DNA of 64,000 bases, taken from the NCBI GenBank assembly GCA_013420905.1, contig JAAXNY010000009.1:1240001-1304000 (forward strand). The letters run 5' to 3'. Positions 45,607 to 56,408 of the stretch are shown one piece after another. Both the position numbers and the translations under genes were made by a program. Source of the DNA: Collybia mongolica. Lineage: Eukaryota > Basidiomycota > Agaricomycetes > Agaricales > Clitocybaceae. The stretch's first letter is position 1; the number at the start of each line of letters is the position of its first letter. The notes beneath the pieces were generated by a model. The model did not search any database, was not told where the DNA came from, and saw only the letters and a list, made by a program, of their open reading frames with translations.

Positions 45607-45704
45607 ACGTGATCTTTACTTCTGATTGCTATGGACGTGTGTCTTTTCTTTATTTTCATCTTTTCGGTTGACAAGTTCGATTTCACTGTGCTGGCCACCT
45701 CTTG
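45607..45704. promoter_or_regulatory. Divergent promoter, GLO2 and membrane-protein gene
   Basis: About 98 bp if the start of the membrane-protein gene is at 45705, longer if it lies further downstream. A run of pyrimidines (tgtcttttctttattttcatcttttc) lies at 45640-45666. No specific element is recognised. Confidence 0.35.
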
Positions 45705-46893
45705 ATGTACTCCCGACACAATCCTGCCCTCAGCCGTCATGTTAGTCTGTTATAACGCCCTTCACCTTCATCTTTAATTCACTTATCACTATTATTAGAA
45801 TGTCCTTGCAGTACGGCCGAGAGAGCCAGACCCCCCAGATGGTAAACTAAAAGGCAATGCAAACAACGACGACGACAAGGACAAGGGTAAGGACAAGGGT
45901 AAGGATAAGCCCAAAGGAGGAAATTCTCACCAACAACCTTCTGCACCACCACCACCACCACCACCACCACCACCACCACCACCACCCCCTGAACAAACAC
46001 AACATTCTGTACAACCGACCCCGCAGACCAAGCCTCCGCCCACCCCTCCTGTACAAACGTATACCGGCCCTCCTTCCCCACTTCCAGATACTGCACCCGC
46101 CCAGACCTCTGATACGGACACAGACCACCCTTCTTCCAATGCAAACCCGTTCACTCCCGGAGGGCTGTCTGGAGGCGAAGAACGTCCTGTCACCCAACCT
46201 AGCACCACTCAGAGTATAACAACACCACTTACCGCCCATCCATTCTCTCAGTCCTCAGAAACATCAATGCTTTACGGTGTTTCATCCACTTTGACCACCG
46301 CTAGCGTCTTGCAACCACACACTCCTGGTGATCCCGATTCTCCTCCAGGATCACCCAGTGGCATCCCACGCACTGTGGGAGCGACTACTAAATTAAATGT
46401 CGGCGCCGTTGCTGGTGGGGTTGTTGGTGCGGTCGTAGCCCTTCTGCTTATCTTACTCGGCGTCTTCCTTCTCATGCGCCGCCGTAAGAAGCGGCACCTC
46501 GCGCCGTCCGCAGAGTTCCTGGGGAAGAACGCGTCATTTCAACGGGTACCCTCCTTTGTAGAAACATCTTACCGCCACCACCCCCCGTCCTCATTTTCCC
46601 CAATAACTGGCTCAGCCCTTCAGAATCCCGTCACTGTTTCAAATCACTCCAACCCGTTTGCGGACACGGTTTACCATGACCAGCCGGTACTTAACCCATC
46701 ATACGTCAACATCGCTTATAGTGATCCCAGCTCGCGACCGTCATCATTAAGTCACTCCTTATTCAACAATCCGGAGGATCTTCCTCCCCATCCTCTCATT
46801 CAACCCTCATCCTCTGGTCACCCTCCTTTACTCTTCGCACCCAATTTTAAATTTCCAGATCGCAGGACGACAAATCTATATCCTACCCCATAA
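45705..46893 (+). CDS. Proline-rich single-pass membrane protein, 5' end uncertain
   Basis: A type of protein common in Agaricomycetes: long Ser/Thr/Pro-rich outer region, one transmembrane helix, basic stop and tyrosine- and Pro-rich cytoplasmic tail. From about 45801 the frame is open to 46893: a Lys/Asp repeat (DDDKDKGKDKGKDKPKGG), fifteen prolines from a CCA repeat, a PT/PS-rich region, LNVGAVAGGVVGAVVALLLILLGVFLLMRRRKKRH and a tail with NPFADTVYHDQP and DPSSRPSSLS. The best 5' exon I find starts at 45705 and splices by gttagt...attag (45741-45796), but it has no signal peptide, so the true start may differ. A sensor or wall-anchored role is inference. Confidence 0.6.
45946..45984 (+). 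repeat. (CCA)13 microsatellite, coding for polyproline
   Basis: Thirteen perfect CCA units followed by CCC CCT encode fifteen prolines in the reading frame of the membrane-protein gene. Other frames give polyhistidine or polythreonine, but the downstream transmembrane frame selects proline. Length variation between strains is likely. Confidence 0.85.
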
Positions 46894-47107
46894 CTTGTCC
46901 ACCCTTTTCTCCGTTGACCTCGAACTGTGATACCCCTTGTTTGTTTTATCTGTATGTAACATGTGGCACACTTAACCGTTTCCTTCCTTCAAGTACTGGA
47001 CAGATGATGGAGAGCGCTATTTTGGGCCACAATCTCTCAGGGAGGATATACAAGCCATGATTATAAATAAATTAAACAAATTATACATGCAATGCATAGA
47101 AACCTGA

Positions 47108-49794
47108 TCATTCACTAAGAATGGCCTGGACAACGTTTCCCACTCTCAGTTGCCTCAGATCGGTATATGTCTACAAACATCAGGAGCAATGAGTCGTTTC
47201 CGCGGGGGCATGATGCGAAAACATACCTGGCCACATCCGACAAATATGATTGGTTGCCCTGTGACATATGTCATTGATAGGGCGGCTCCAACCTAAAAAA
47301 AGGAATCGGGCCCTCAGTCATCACATTGAATACTGATTTGCATTGGGGAAAGCTTGCCTTATCATCAACAGTGTCCCATTTGGTAACAAGCATGCCGTCT
47401 ATTCCGCGGCCATGCCCAGAACCTGATATAGAAGAAAAATCGCGAAGCGCCCTGTCGAACTTTGTTAATTGATCAACAGCCTCGTTGCCAACAAGTGCCT
47501 CTCCAACAAAGATGATCTTGTCGGGGTTGTTTACGGATACCAACTGAATGGAAAATACCGATTAGGCGTTTTGTGTGGGGGTGGGTAGTGCTGCATGTAT
47601 TGGACTCACTTTGGCGAGAGCTCGCATCAAGGGCTTAATTATCATGTTCTCGTTAGCCACGAAGAGCAAGTCTACATGCATTTCGCACCTCATTGTCTTG
47701 CATACGCCCGGCCGTATCGATAAGAACAACGTCAAAGTCGTTGTCCTTAGCTGTGATGATAGAATATTGAAAATCTGTCAGACATCAACTTGATTGTTAC
47801 CCACCGAATGTGATGGCTTCTCTGGCGATACCAGCCGCATCCTTTCCGTAACCGCGCTCAAAGAGCTCCACTCGCCCCTTGCTATCTCCAGCCCCGTTGA
47901 CACCAAGCATGCTGAGATTACGAACGTGTACACGGAGCTGTTCCACTGCGCCACTCCTGGTCGTATTGACAGCGATTCAAGAATGTACAAAAGAGACGTA
48001 AAGACGATGCGCACCGGAATGTATCACAGGCTGCAATCAATACACGCAGGCCATTCTGGATGAGCCAGAAGCACACCTTTGACAGGTTGGTACTCTTTCC
48101 AACACCGTTGACCCCGACAAATGTGATACTGTATGGTGTGCGTTGTTGTGTAGATGGCAAGGGCGATGACAACTTCGTCCGAATAGACAGAAGGAGGTCT
48201 GTAGAAGTCTTCGGCGTGAGGATACGTGTCAAAGACGTTGACAGTGCCAGTCGAACTGCCGCATTCGTGGCTACGAAAAAAAAAAATTGTAAATTTCAAA
48301 AGCACATGTGGATAATCCAAACCTACTTTGAAAACCGCCTACTTTCTTTCCTACCAGACTCTCGCCAACACCCTCACAGACTTTGTCTGCGATTTCCTTG
48401 GCAACATTCTTTCTCATAAGATGTTGCTTCATACCCTCCAAGACAGGTTTGAGGTCCTGTTCTGTCAGCACCTTGCTGCCAGTGATTCGAGCAAAGATAG
48501 ATCCCAGCGCTCCCAGCGAGCCCGACGTAACGGTTTTATCGCTGACTGGTCTGAGGGCGCTGGCAATTAACTTGTCTGCTTCCTCGTCTTTAGAGAATTC
48601 CCAGTCTTTGACCTCATAAAGTCCGTCGCGGGTCCTCGTACCCAGTGAGGATTCATCGACAAGAGCTTGGATATCATGGGAGCCAATGGATCCACCAGAG
48701 TCGAATTTATCGGAACTGAAGTCGAGAGATGCCATATCTGTCTCGGTCGGGGCTTCGTCCCCCCATTTACGTTGTGTTTTGGTCTTTGTTTTTGTTTTTG
48801 TTTTGCGCTTCGCTGGAGATTCAGAGCTGAGGGGAATGGGGACACATTCAAAACCTCGCAACAAAATGGAAAGTCTCTTCACTCACTCCGAACTGGGAAG
48901 GCTGTCTCTGCCATTTCCGGTCTCTGCTCGTCCTCCTACTCTACCACCCCGTCGAACGCCTCGCCCACGAAGCCTATTTTTCAGAGCTTGCACATTTCTT
49001 GCGATTTGCTGCTCGTCGTCGGGCGCATCAGATGTAAGAGAGGGAACTAAACACAACCGTCAACAGAGGAACGACAGAGTGAGGGGCCAGCCGCACTTGT
49101 ACTCTGATCATCCGAAGGAGGCGTGTACTCTTCTGGTACAGGTCGAGGCGGTGCCCTCAAGCGCGCCTTGCGGTCCTAATACGATTAGCTCAGCGTGTAA
49201 ATTTGATATCTTAAGGTGTCGGGGTACCTGCGCTGCCTTATCCTCCAGTCCTTTTAGCAATTTGTCAAAAACAGTATCCCACCCTTCAAAAGCCTTCGCA
49301 AAGTTCCACGACGGGACCTCGCTAGCAACGGCTTTGGCACTGTTGATTGCATGTAATGATGTTACAAACGTGGAAAGGAAGGGCTCATAATATTTGACGA
49401 AGAGCGACTTGACCGCAGCAAGAAGGTCGTTCACGTATGTGAGCTGGAGGATGCGCTGGTACGCTACCTAGAAGAGATGAAGAAAAACTGAAGAATCGTG
49501 CACAATGCCAGCGTGACCTACCACGAATATGAGTTCCAAGTCATTCACAAACGTCCACTTGACAGCATAACCATCCTTCTCGTATTTCTCTTCCGTGGTT
49601 CGGCCTTCAATCAAAGCCTCACGGATGAGTGAATTTACTGGTGAAGCCGAGGATGATGCGAGATGAGCAGCGTCAGGTGTAAAAGATCGTGACCAGAGTA
49701 CCAAGCCTCCTACAAGACTTGGAGTGAAATCAAGGTCGAGTTATCGAAGTGAAAACTACCGACCTTTATGCGAAATGGAACAGTGATCAAGCAT
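47108..49794 (-). CDS. SRP101: Signal recognition particle receptor alpha subunit (SRalpha)
   Basis: The ER-docking GTPase for SRP in cotranslational protein targeting. Start at 49794 ([22 protein letters not shown]) gives the longin-like SRX domain that binds SRbeta: [64 protein letters not shown] charged linker ([23 protein letters not shown]) follows. The NG domain includes [54 protein letters not shown] (G1), [19 protein letters not shown] (G3), [34 protein letters not shown] (G4 as TKWD) and [17 protein letters not shown]. It ends VVQAILSE. The order matches the family, about 620-650 residues. Confidence 0.94.
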
Positions 49795-50182
49795 TGTGAT
49801 AGTGGTGGGGGAATAGGAAATGCGCACTACTCTTCACCCGGAGTCGTCACGGTCAAACTTGGATAGCCATCACGTGTATCAAGGGGTAACGTATCACTAG
49901 ATATACATAGTCTGTGAAACAATGTATTTGCTAGTTTGGGGGTACAAGAGTGGTATCTTGTCAATTCTATCAATCCAGCACAATTCTCTCGACTATTGCT
50001 TCGTGATAGGAACATTACCCTAGACCATCGCACAGTTAATCCAGGAGTCGGCCCCTACAATCATTGTTGATTGTCCTCATTCCTGAAGACTATGATGGGA
50101 TGGTGGGTGAAAAAAAACCAAGTATCCCTCAAAAGCGGGCATGTTTTAAGATCCTAATACCCTCATCATCAGCCGAAGCAAA
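49795..50182. other. Intergenic, cyclin L to SRP101
   Basis: 388 bases between two minus-strand genes: terminator of cyclin L and promoter of SRP101. I looked here for an extra cyclin L exon coding for an RS tail and found none. Confidence 0.45.
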
Positions 50183-51207
50183 TCACCGGGGGGTTATGGT
50201 TCCTGATTGTGCAGGGATATGTTCTTCGAGCCATTTTCGCACGTCTTTTTTCGTCACCATCCCAATCACCCTTGTGCTATCCTCGACGTTCCTTTCCCGA
50301 TACAGCCGCATTATGTAGCCACATATGCTCCATACATCATCCCAAGCAGCATCAAACAATTCCCACCAACAGTTTGGAGGTGTTGAGGGGAGCGAGATAC
50401 TCAAATGGCGTACAGTAAGAAAAATGGCTGCGCTGACTATGGCCGGTACCTGGTATAGCGCATAAACCGGCGTTTGAAGGCTTTAACAGGTAAGTAAAAC
50501 ACCTGTTAACAGGGATGAAGGGCTCACGCATCATTGAGATAGCCCCACGCTCTGGTACAAGCATCCTCCCTTGATGTCAGCCCCAAAACGCGCAAATAAT
50601 TGATGAGCGTTCCATAAGGCAATACAACATGGACGTTGAATCCCAGCCTCTTCAGTATTTGCATTTCAGCAACAACCAACGCATCCTTGAGATCATAGAA
50701 AGTAGTCCCGAAATACGACATGGGCGCGTACATAAACTCGGCAGATCGCGAATTCAGCGAGTGCGTCGCTCTTTGTAGAAGCAAATCGTAGACATTAATG
50801 AGATCTCGCATCCTGAGGGGGCATTCTTCAAGCTTTGAGGCCAAATAGAGAGCACCCATTCCAACGTCCTTATAAGGGGAGTCGAATAAGCTGGGCCTAG
50901 ACTTGAAGTCTCATAGCTTGACGTACCCCTACGCCAAATTGTTTCATCGAGGTTACAAACCAAAATCTTTGGAAGAGTATCTGGGCCGCCGCTACGGCGA
51001 CTTGTTTCCTGCAAAACTCCTAACTAAGTGGGACGTCGGGGGATCAACACAGAGTGCGTACTGTTTCAATAAGATACCTGCTTGATGAATGAGTTTACAC
51101 CCGTAAGCCCTGAGATCTTCTTCCAAGTCTTCAGGTATTCCATCATCTCTTGACGGCGTCTTCTCGACTTGAGATAGAGAAGCGAGAGGGTATAAAGTGG
51201 CAGCCAT
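50183..51207 (-). CDS. Cyclin L (transcription/splicing cyclin), without RS tail
   Basis: A cyclin of the L group, partner of CDK11-type kinases in transcription-coupled splicing. The start at 51207 (MAATLYPLASLSQVEKTPSRDDGIPEDLEEDLRAYGCKLIHQAGILLK) and the next exons QKQVAVATAQILFQRF, VTSMKQFGVGDVGMGALYLASKLEECPLRMRDLINVYDLLLQRA, YDLKDALVVAEMQILKRLGFNVHVVLPYGTLINYLRVLGL and the second cyclin fold (VPAIVSAAIFLTVRHLSIPLP, WWELFDAAWDDVWSICGYIMRLYR) are diagnostic of cyclin L. The G-C-x-L-I-x-A-G-I-L-L block separates it from cyclins C, T and K. The protein stops twelve residues after KKDVRKWLEEHIP. Animal cyclin L carries a C-terminal RS domain, not seen here. It is divergent from an RS-rich protein, 96 bp away. 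Confidence 0.88.
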
Positions 51208-51303
51208 GAAAGAAAGTTTATTTACTGGTGTTATAAACGGGATGCCAACCAAATAACTAGGTCAAGTAAATAATCGAAACCCAATTTCAAGGGAGAAACA
51301 GCT
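51208..51303. promoter_or_regulatory. Very short divergent promoter, cyclin L and RS-rich protein
   Basis: 96 bp between opposite start codons, the shortest such gap in the window apart from the uncertain GLO2 one. The two transcripts' 5' leaders must be short, or overlap. Confidence 0.55.
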
Positions 51304-53079
51304 ATGGCGAGCCTCCCACCCAAACCCGTAGAGGCATCTCCAGGAGGAAAAGAAGATCGAAGATACCCTCCCGATGACAGGGACAGACGCCCTGCTCGTT
51401 CAATGGCCCCCCTGCCCCGCTATCGTCACGAAAGACCACATGACAACGACCGTGTCTATATGCCACGAGTTTCTCGTCCGGTAGCCGATTCTTACGTCGG
51501 CCACGGGTATGATAGTAGGAGGGAAGATGGTATGAGAAGAAGGGATAGTAGGGAGAGGGATAGAGACAGAGATTGGGATAGGGACAGGGACAGGGATAGA
51601 GGACGAGATAGAGACCGAGCAATCTGGGCGAGGGAGCGTGACTATCGAGATAGAGGCCCAAGGTTTGCACATCCCATTCCTGACTACGACAGAAGTCGCC
51701 GTGGATATGACAGAGATCGAGTGTCGGACAGAGGCACCTATCCGTCTCACGAAAGACTTCGAGAGCCTTATGATTATCCCCGGCGGGATCCACCACCCTC
51801 ACCCATGAGACGAGGTATACTGATCTGCATCCTCCCCCGTCTTAAACAGAAATACCTACTAAAATATCTTCAGATGCTTCCTATCGCCGCTCATCTATAT
51901 CACCACGAAGAAGACCATTGTCACCGTACCGTAGCAGAACATCCTCACGTCCACGTAGTCACTCCCCGCCTCCCAAAAGGGTTAAACTTGGTAACCATTC
52001 GATTGGAACCAGCCCCCGGCCTCGGTCTTGGTCCCGATCGCGATCGCGTTCCCGCTCTCGCTCTATAGGTCGCAGCGCTCGACGCGAATACAATTCTCCA
52101 GTGCGCAAGCAATCCAGGCTGCCTGAACGAAGTCGTACTCCACCGCATCGATCTCCGCCACATTCTCCGCCCAAACACAAAAGAGAAGACACTGACCTAA
52201 CACCTGATGTCCCAGTGCCACAACTTAACCCCACACCACCGCCAGACGTGACACAAGAAGATAATGGTCCAGCGAAAACTGACACAGTCGCCATCGGCGC
52301 CATTCCCATCCAGAGTCAACCTCGCGCCTCTACACCGGAACCCGTTCTACAGCCCATCGTCGACCCTTGTGCGGTTCTACCACCTGAAGTTGCGAATGGT
52401 AAGAAGGACTCGGAGAAAGATGTGGTGCCCGAAAGTGATGTGAATACGCATGATCGTTCTCAATCACCCCCCAAGCATCCCCGAATGTGGAATGCTCAAC
52501 CGCGTGCGGCCGCTCCAATCATACCTCACCGCAGAATGTCGCGGTCACCTCCTCGGGGACCTAGAAATCACCCTAGGGCTAATGCACCCCCGACAGCTCC
52601 TGCATCCTTTCATCCCACGGAACCTCGAGGAATGCGGCGGCAGTACCAACCCCCCGCTATACCTTCCGCGCCGTCGCCTGCCCCCCTACCCTCGCCTTTG
52701 GCCGCGCCAGTTGATGAAGCCCAAGTTCCACCACCAGAGCCAAAACCACAGGCAGTATTGCCCGCTATCCCCACCTTTACTCCCCGACCCAGCTTGACAC
52801 CAGACTTGGATGCTGAAGTTCGTTCCCTCCTCACTACCTGAGGCCATTTCTCACGCTACTTGATAGATTGCTCGTCTACGTGCGCACCGAGCTCACCTTG
52901 CCACCGAATATGCACAGATATCGAAAGGAACTAGACGGGCCCTCCACGAGCTCGATATGGCAGCAATCGATTTGCGTGCAGCAGAGAGCCGACGCAGAGT
53001 CGCAGATGCCCACATGGAAAAGGCACGGAATGGCGTCCTTGGCGTTGACGCTGTACCAATCGACCTGCCTATCGTATAG
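51304..53079 (+). CDS. RS/RD-rich nuclear-type protein
   Basis: A disordered, Arg-rich protein typical of splicing or RNA-processing factors, without a recognised RNA-binding fold. Start at 51304 (MASLPPKPVEASPGGKEDRR). Residues 70-130 form RD/RE repeats (RDSRERDRDRDWDRDRDRDRG). An intron (51814-51874) leads to YRRSSISPRRRPLSPYRSRTSSRPRSHSPPPKRVKLG and an RS block (SRSRSRSRSRS, about 52031-52063) with SP phosphosites. A long Pro/Ser-rich linker follows. The last intron (52815-52868) joins to IARLRAHRAHLATEYAQISKGTRRALHELDMAAIDLRAAESRRR, a helical coiled-coil segment that looks like the only folded part. It ends PIDLPIV. Length is about 540 residues. Human relatives cannot be named from sequence alone. 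Confidence 0.75.
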
Positions 53080-53306
53080 GTTTGTATAGCCAAAGTAGCT
53101 GTCTTTCATTAACACCAACCGTAGCGGTTAATACTGTAAATTGTTACTGGATGGTTCGTTTATAAATAATATCCATCCAACATAACCAATCACATTTATT
53201 GTGGTATGGGCCTGCATTCCATGTGTGTCCGCCCAGGCTCCATAGGAAGAGCGCAGAAAAAACCGTGTTCCTGATTATCATAAGGGATTTAGCAAGGCGG
53301 TAATCT
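53080..53306. other. Intergenic between convergent genes
   Basis: 227 bases between the stop of the RS-rich gene and the small gene on the minus strand; probable 3' UTRs. Nothing else is seen. Confidence 0.35.
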
Positions 53307-53638
53307 TCAAACAAAAATTGGCCGTGCCTGCATCGCCTGAAACAGCCTTTTTGACTGCATTTGCAACTGCAAACGAATAGGTCAAGCCGGTAGAACAAAA
53401 ACAAGGAACAAATCTCACGGTTATACACTCAGTACCCCGTGGACCCCCCTGACGACAAATCTCGGATTGTGGGCTGTCTCGTTCACTATCGAAAGTATAC
53501 TGGGCGGTTGGATCATGCTGATAGAGATACTTAGCATTGAGCCAGAGAAAGAGGGGGTAGACACACAGAAATGAAAGCCTTGAGGACATTTTGAGGGTCC
53601 TTTGGGTCGTTTGCTGGGATGGCCTTTTTCTGGGACAT
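53307..53638 (-). CDS. Small three-exon hypothetical protein
   Basis: A small protein of about 76 residues, not recognised. Start at 53638 (MSQKKAIPANDPKDPQNVLKAFIS), intron 53518-53566 (gtgtgt...tatcag with a ctaag branch motif), exon HDPTAQYTFDSERDSPQSEICRQGGPRGTECIT, intron 53367-53418 (gtgaga...ttgcag), exon LQMQSKRLFQAMQARPIFV. Both introns are near 50 nt and in phase 0, as usual here, and the joined protein is hydrophilic and smooth. The unspliced 134-codon frame on the same strand gives a hydrophobic start that looks like a signal peptide, but only because it reads through intron. No function can be given. Confidence 0.45.
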
Positions 53639-53949
53639 TTGATATAGTATGTATGCGTATACAGTTGAGTGGATACCACTTCCGTTTTTTACCACCCCTT
53701 GGAAATAACTGACGTCATGGTTTTAAATTCCCACTCGGGGTACAAAATCAAATTCTTCAATACAACGAAACGTATCCTGTGGTCATAATAATATATAAGG
53801 ATAATCAAATCAGTTTGCTCCTTCAATGTTCTATATATTACGAGGCACATTTTTTATCAGTGTCCACGTTTGGCCATGAGACCTCCCTTTAGGTTTGAAT
53901 CACTGACAACAAGATCAAGTTGAATACAGGCTGAATTTGAATATAAGTC
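53639..53949. other. Intergenic, SNZ to small gene
   Basis: 311 bases, AT-rich (ataatatataaggataat near 53790). It should hold the terminator of the SNZ gene and the promoter of the small gene. No other structure is seen. Confidence 0.4.
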
Positions 53950-55490
53950 TCACATTGTCAGGCCAACCATTGCCGCTCCCAAGTCCTCCGATACCTGAAC
54001 AATACATCAGTGCCAACAATTCAATTACAAGACAAGTGAAATTACCTCGGCCAATATTTTGGGGTTGTTGTGGTGGGTCACCTAAGTGTTTTGTGTACAT
54101 ATAATGCAACATGACAACATAAGGACGAGAAGACGAACCGCTTGGACGATCGCGCGTGCACGTTTTGCAGGGTCACCAGACTAAAGATGAAAATTCAGCG
54201 AATCACCCGAGAGGGATAGTGGCAAACTGACATGGAAGATGCCAGAACCGACGAAAACTATATTTATCTGGGTCAAATTGATGTATGATAGGTTACAAAG
54301 AGCGAACTCACCACCGTCGCAGCCCAGTTGCATCATCAAAGCCGCATCAGCTTCAGGGTTACAGGATTGAGTAGTGCATTCAACGGCTATCCCAAACACT
54401 GACCTGGTGTCGCGATCCCCCCGGCCGCGAAGTTGACGACAGGAAGGCGCTTTAGCCTTGCAGTCTCCTTGAGGAGATGGAAAGGTGCTTGGATCTCCTT
54501 TGCGAAAAGGTACAACTCTTCCTCATTCATGACACTTGCTTGCCTAATCTGGCTAAGGACGGCGCGCGAATGGCGAACTGCTTCAACAACGTTACCGGTC
54601 CCAGCCTCGCCCTTAGTGCGAATGAAAGCGGCGCCCTCGGAGATACGGCGCAGCGCCTCTCCAAGATCACGAGCACCACAAACGAACGGAATCTTGAAGC
54701 CATGTTTGTTGATATGATGTTCATCGTCTGCGGGGGTCAAAACCTCAGACTCGTCGATGTAATCGACACCAATCGCTTGTAAAATCTAAATTAGGATAGT
54801 ATCATGTGAGACAATTCAGAGTGTTCACTTGATCAGTTTACCTGTGCTTCGACGAAATGTCCGATTCGAACCTTGGCCATAACAGGGATGGTCACAGCGT
54901 CCACGATTTCCTTGATCATTTGCGGATCGCTCTAGGGAACCGGAAATTAACTCGTGAATTTTTCGGAAGCTCACCCAGTTTGTGACATACCATACGAGCC
55001 ACGCCGCCTGTAATGATGAATCAGAAGGGGGTGATTTATGAATTATGGACGTGTACTCACCTTCAGCACGGATGTCCGCAGGAACCCTTTCGAGCGCCAT
55101 GACTGCGCATGCGCCGGCCTCTTCGGCAATACGAGCCTGGAACGAAAATTCGCATGTAGCAACATTCAATTGTGCGATATACTCACCTGTTCTGCATTGA
55201 TAACATCCATGATTACTCCTCCCTGTCAATAATCAGTAACGCATGAGGCTAGCACGCGCACTACGCCAACCTTCAACATCTGAGCCAAACCGGACTTGAC
55301 CTGCAGAATAGAATTAACACTAGAAAGGAGGATAAGCTGAAATTGTACACACCCCGAAAGTACCCAAGCTGTTCCCGCCTTCTCTCTGAGAAGACCGTGC
55401 TGGGGCAGTGGTTGGCGTACTGGAAATGCCCACACCCTGTGGAGCTGAGGCAGCTTGGATCGTTGGAGTGGTTGGGGCGGGGGCCGACAT
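53950..55490 (-). CDS. SNZ1: Pyridoxal 5'-phosphate synthase, PdxS/SNZ subunit
   Basis: The synthase subunit of the DXP-independent vitamin B6 pathway. It joins ribose 5-phosphate, glyceraldehyde 3-phosphate and ammonia (from the SNO/PdxT glutaminase) into PLP. Start at 55490 ([19 protein letters not shown]), with a Thr/Ala-rich N-terminal extension before [21 protein letters not shown]. Catalytic and ring motifs: [99 protein letters not shown] and [12 protein letters not shown]. The catalytic Lys of AKVRIGH is visible. It ends early for the family, at [12 protein letters not shown]. About ten introns split it. No SNO partner is in the window. Confidence 0.94.
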
Positions 55491-55965
55491 GGTATATAGT
55501 AGTAATGGAATGAGAGCAGAGACAGGGGGATTCAAGTAAGTTTTTCGACGAAATGACTCTTCCAAGATCCCGCCATCGATCTCCGTTACGGATGACCGGA
55601 ACCCCTAACCCTAACCTTGGTGTGTGGAATCCACATGGGTGGGCGGATCTCTACAGTACACATATATATACTTATGTTCCAAGTCCAGTGCTCTTGACCG
55701 TCAGCGGTGGGTCTGGAAGCTGAAGAGGCACGCGTAGCCATGCCATACTTAGACCGGGCCAACGACAGCGCGGGACAACTCGTGTGATATTTCTTTTTGC
55801 ACACCTGCCAAGTCTACTTACGGATATTGACATGGTATAAATCCCTGCACTGGATATACATAATCACATCCCAAGACACACGTAGATGATGTCTTACGGA
55901 GTGCGCCAGAACGCAGAGCTACTGGCGTCGAACACATTGGTGTGGTAGGCATCAAAGATACCAGT
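55491..55965. other. Intergenic, mL49 to SNZ, with telomere-like motif
   Basis: 475 bases between tandem minus-strand genes. About 115 bp upstream of the SNZ start lie 2.3 units of CCCTAA (55603-55616). The rest includes a TA repeat (acacatatatatactta, about 55655-55672) and no coding signal. Confidence 0.45.
55603..55616. promoter_or_regulatory. Telo-box-like CCCTAACCCTAACC
   Basis: Two full and one partial telomere-type units (the TTAGGG repeat of filamentous fungi on the minus strand), 113-126 bp upstream of the SNZ start codon and in the transcribed orientation TTAGGG. Short telomere-like boxes act as promoter sites in plants and some fungi; here this is inference. Confidence 0.4.
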
Positions 55966-56408
55966 TTAGAACCCCTTCTTTCTTAACCATTCCATAACAT
56001 CGTTCCTCCAGTGACCACCAGATATTATTAGGTTTTTCGACCGGATGATTTCTATCTTGAGTCGTGTAGCTTCAGGCGAACCCTGTTCGAACAGGCTAGT
56101 GGATAAGTCTTTTGCCAGCAGCTGTGACCAGATATTCAGTAAAGGACATGTACAGTATCGGACGCCCATAGACTGCCACTTACGTTTGCGTTCCCATCAA
56201 CGTTTCGTATCATGACAAGATAGCGTGTGCCGCCATTACGGACGTCGGTGTAGACGGGTAGGTTACCCCGAGTATTACGAGGGACAAAGTATGGGTGTTG
56301 AACGGCTTGAGATTGCATGAACTCCTCAGCAGCAGCTACGGCTTGAGTATAGTGCCGTAGAGTTCCTTGGGGGAGTGCGACTCTGAGGCTTCGGAGCGGG
56401 CTGAACAT
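55966..56408 (-). CDS. IMG2: Mitochondrial large-subunit ribosomal protein mL49 (Img2)
   Basis: A protein of the mitochondrial 54S subunit. Start at 56408 (MFSPLRSLRVALPQGTLRHYTQA), an Arg-rich presequence for mitochondrial import. The core block YFVPRNTRGNLPVYTDVRNGGTRYLVMIRNVDGNAN is the family signature. One intron (about 56132-56186) leads to LLAKDLSTSLFEQGSPEATRLKIEIIRSKNLIISGGHWRNDVMEWLRKKGF, and the stop is at 55966. Length of about 130 residues is right for fungal Img2. The gene is tandem with SNZ on the minus strand. Confidence 0.93.

Noticed and set aside
45857..46219. Open frame giving a polyhistidine protein over the CCA repeat
   Set aside because: The frame that leads into the transmembrane helix and stop at 46893 encodes polyproline; the His and Thr readings are shadows of the same repeat.
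54860..54890. GATTCGAACC, resembling the B box of a tRNA gene
   Set aside because: It lies in the SNZ exon encoding AKVRIGH, and no A box or cloverleaf surrounds it.
55600..55620. Telomere end or internal telomere array
   Set aside because: Only 2.3 units, flanked by normal genes on both sides; kept only as a possible promoter box.
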